From Methylobacterium goesingense (GTDB lineage Bacteria > Pseudomonadota > Alphaproteobacteria > Rhizobiales > Beijerinckiaceae): a stretch of 54,142 nucleotides of DNA. The stretch covers positions 1-54,142 of the forward strand of contig NZ_BPQL01000052.1 in the NCBI RefSeq assembly GCF_022179225.1, in the 5' to 3' direction. The position numbers and the translations under genes were made by a program. Below, one piece after another: positions 54,027-54,142 of the stretch (its first letter is position 1; each line of letters begins with the position of its first letter). The notes below the pieces were generated by a model. It saw only the letters and a list, made by a program, of their open reading frames with translations, was not told the origin of the DNA and ran no database searches.

Positions 54027-54142
54027 CCTCCCTCCCGCTTGCGGGGAGGGATCGAGGGTGGGGGTGGTTGGGTGGCCCTCGGGGCGCGGAGGCCAGCGGA
54101 GCCACCCCCACCTCCAACTCCTCCCCGCAAGGGGGAGGAGAG
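54027..54142 (-). repeat. Dispersed triple-hairpin repeat, copy B
   Basis: A 116-bp element reaching the window edge, in opposite orientation to copy A (25016-25129). Central arms pair 54057-54067 with 54102-54112; the right flank is a hairpin (CTCCTCCCC 54118-54126 with GGGGAGGAG 54132-54140) and the left flank pairs CCCTCCCGC with GCGGGGAGGG. The arms match copy A almost base for base while the loop differs. It may continue beyond the edge. Confidence 0.8.

Overview
The window is very G+C-rich, tightly packed DNA from an alphaproteobacterium. The gene set (CobS/CobT, divergent assimilatory sulfate genes with APS-type CysH, plant-type GshA, DUF1289, PdhS/DivJ-like histidine kinase, Tat-exported IorB-like molybdoenzyme) fits the order Hyphomicrobiales. 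A Methylobacterium/Methylorubrum-like organism is my best guess; this is inference from gene content and style, not a database match. I see no rRNA or tRNA gene, CRISPR array, insertion sequence or prophage.

Layout. (1) 1-7707: exopolysaccharide locus, all plus strand and mostly overlapping: glycosyltransferase (cut by the left edge), Wzz/BY-kinase fusion, glycosyltransferase, O-antigen ligase/polymerase-like membrane protein, polysaccharide deacetylase, glycosyltransferase. (2) 7708-8582: gene-poor gap with an AT-rich patch. (3) 8583-13042: dusA and a large autotransporter carrying a PAP2 acid phosphatase domain. (4) 13084-17605: aspartic protease and DUF1289, divergent cobS/cobT, membrane histidine kinase. 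(5) 17896-22698: IorAB-like molybdenum oxidoreductase, uracil-DNA glycosylase-like protein, pyrF, TetR regulator. (6) 22776-30950: sulfur block: cysJ-cysI leftward, an Lrp-type regulator, and cysH-cysD-cysN rightward. (7) 31050-37933: AlgJ/AlgX-like protein, aminotransferase, several small orphan genes, cold-shock protein, CysQ-like phosphatase. (8) 37944-43541: ubiA, rsmE, gshA, a Gly/Tyr-rich exported protein, TusA, NUDIX hydrolase. (9) 43555-49407: second polysaccharide locus on the minus strand (WecG-type transferase, kinase-less chain-length protein, two glycosyltransferases). (10) 49519-53982: gamma-glutamyltransferase with an Opp/Dpp-type peptide ABC transporter that continues past the right edge.

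How the genes fit together. Sulfur recurs as a theme: sulfate activation and reduction (CysDN, CysH, CysJI), a CysQ-like phosphatase, TusA, glutathione synthesis (GshA), and a peptide transporter beside a gamma-glutamyltransferase that could recover gamma-glutamyl peptides. Cell-surface carbohydrate is the second theme, split over two loci that each lack parts of a Wzx/Wzy pathway inside this window.

Most notable non-coding observations: an 18-bp element with 13 matches upstream of both cysJ and cysH (the cysH copy is a near-perfect palindrome just after a TTGACA box); and a roughly 115-bp triple-hairpin repeat present twice in opposite orientation, once between cysJ and cysI and once at the right edge upstream of the dppC-like gene. 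The PAP2-autotransporter fusion is the most unusual single protein.
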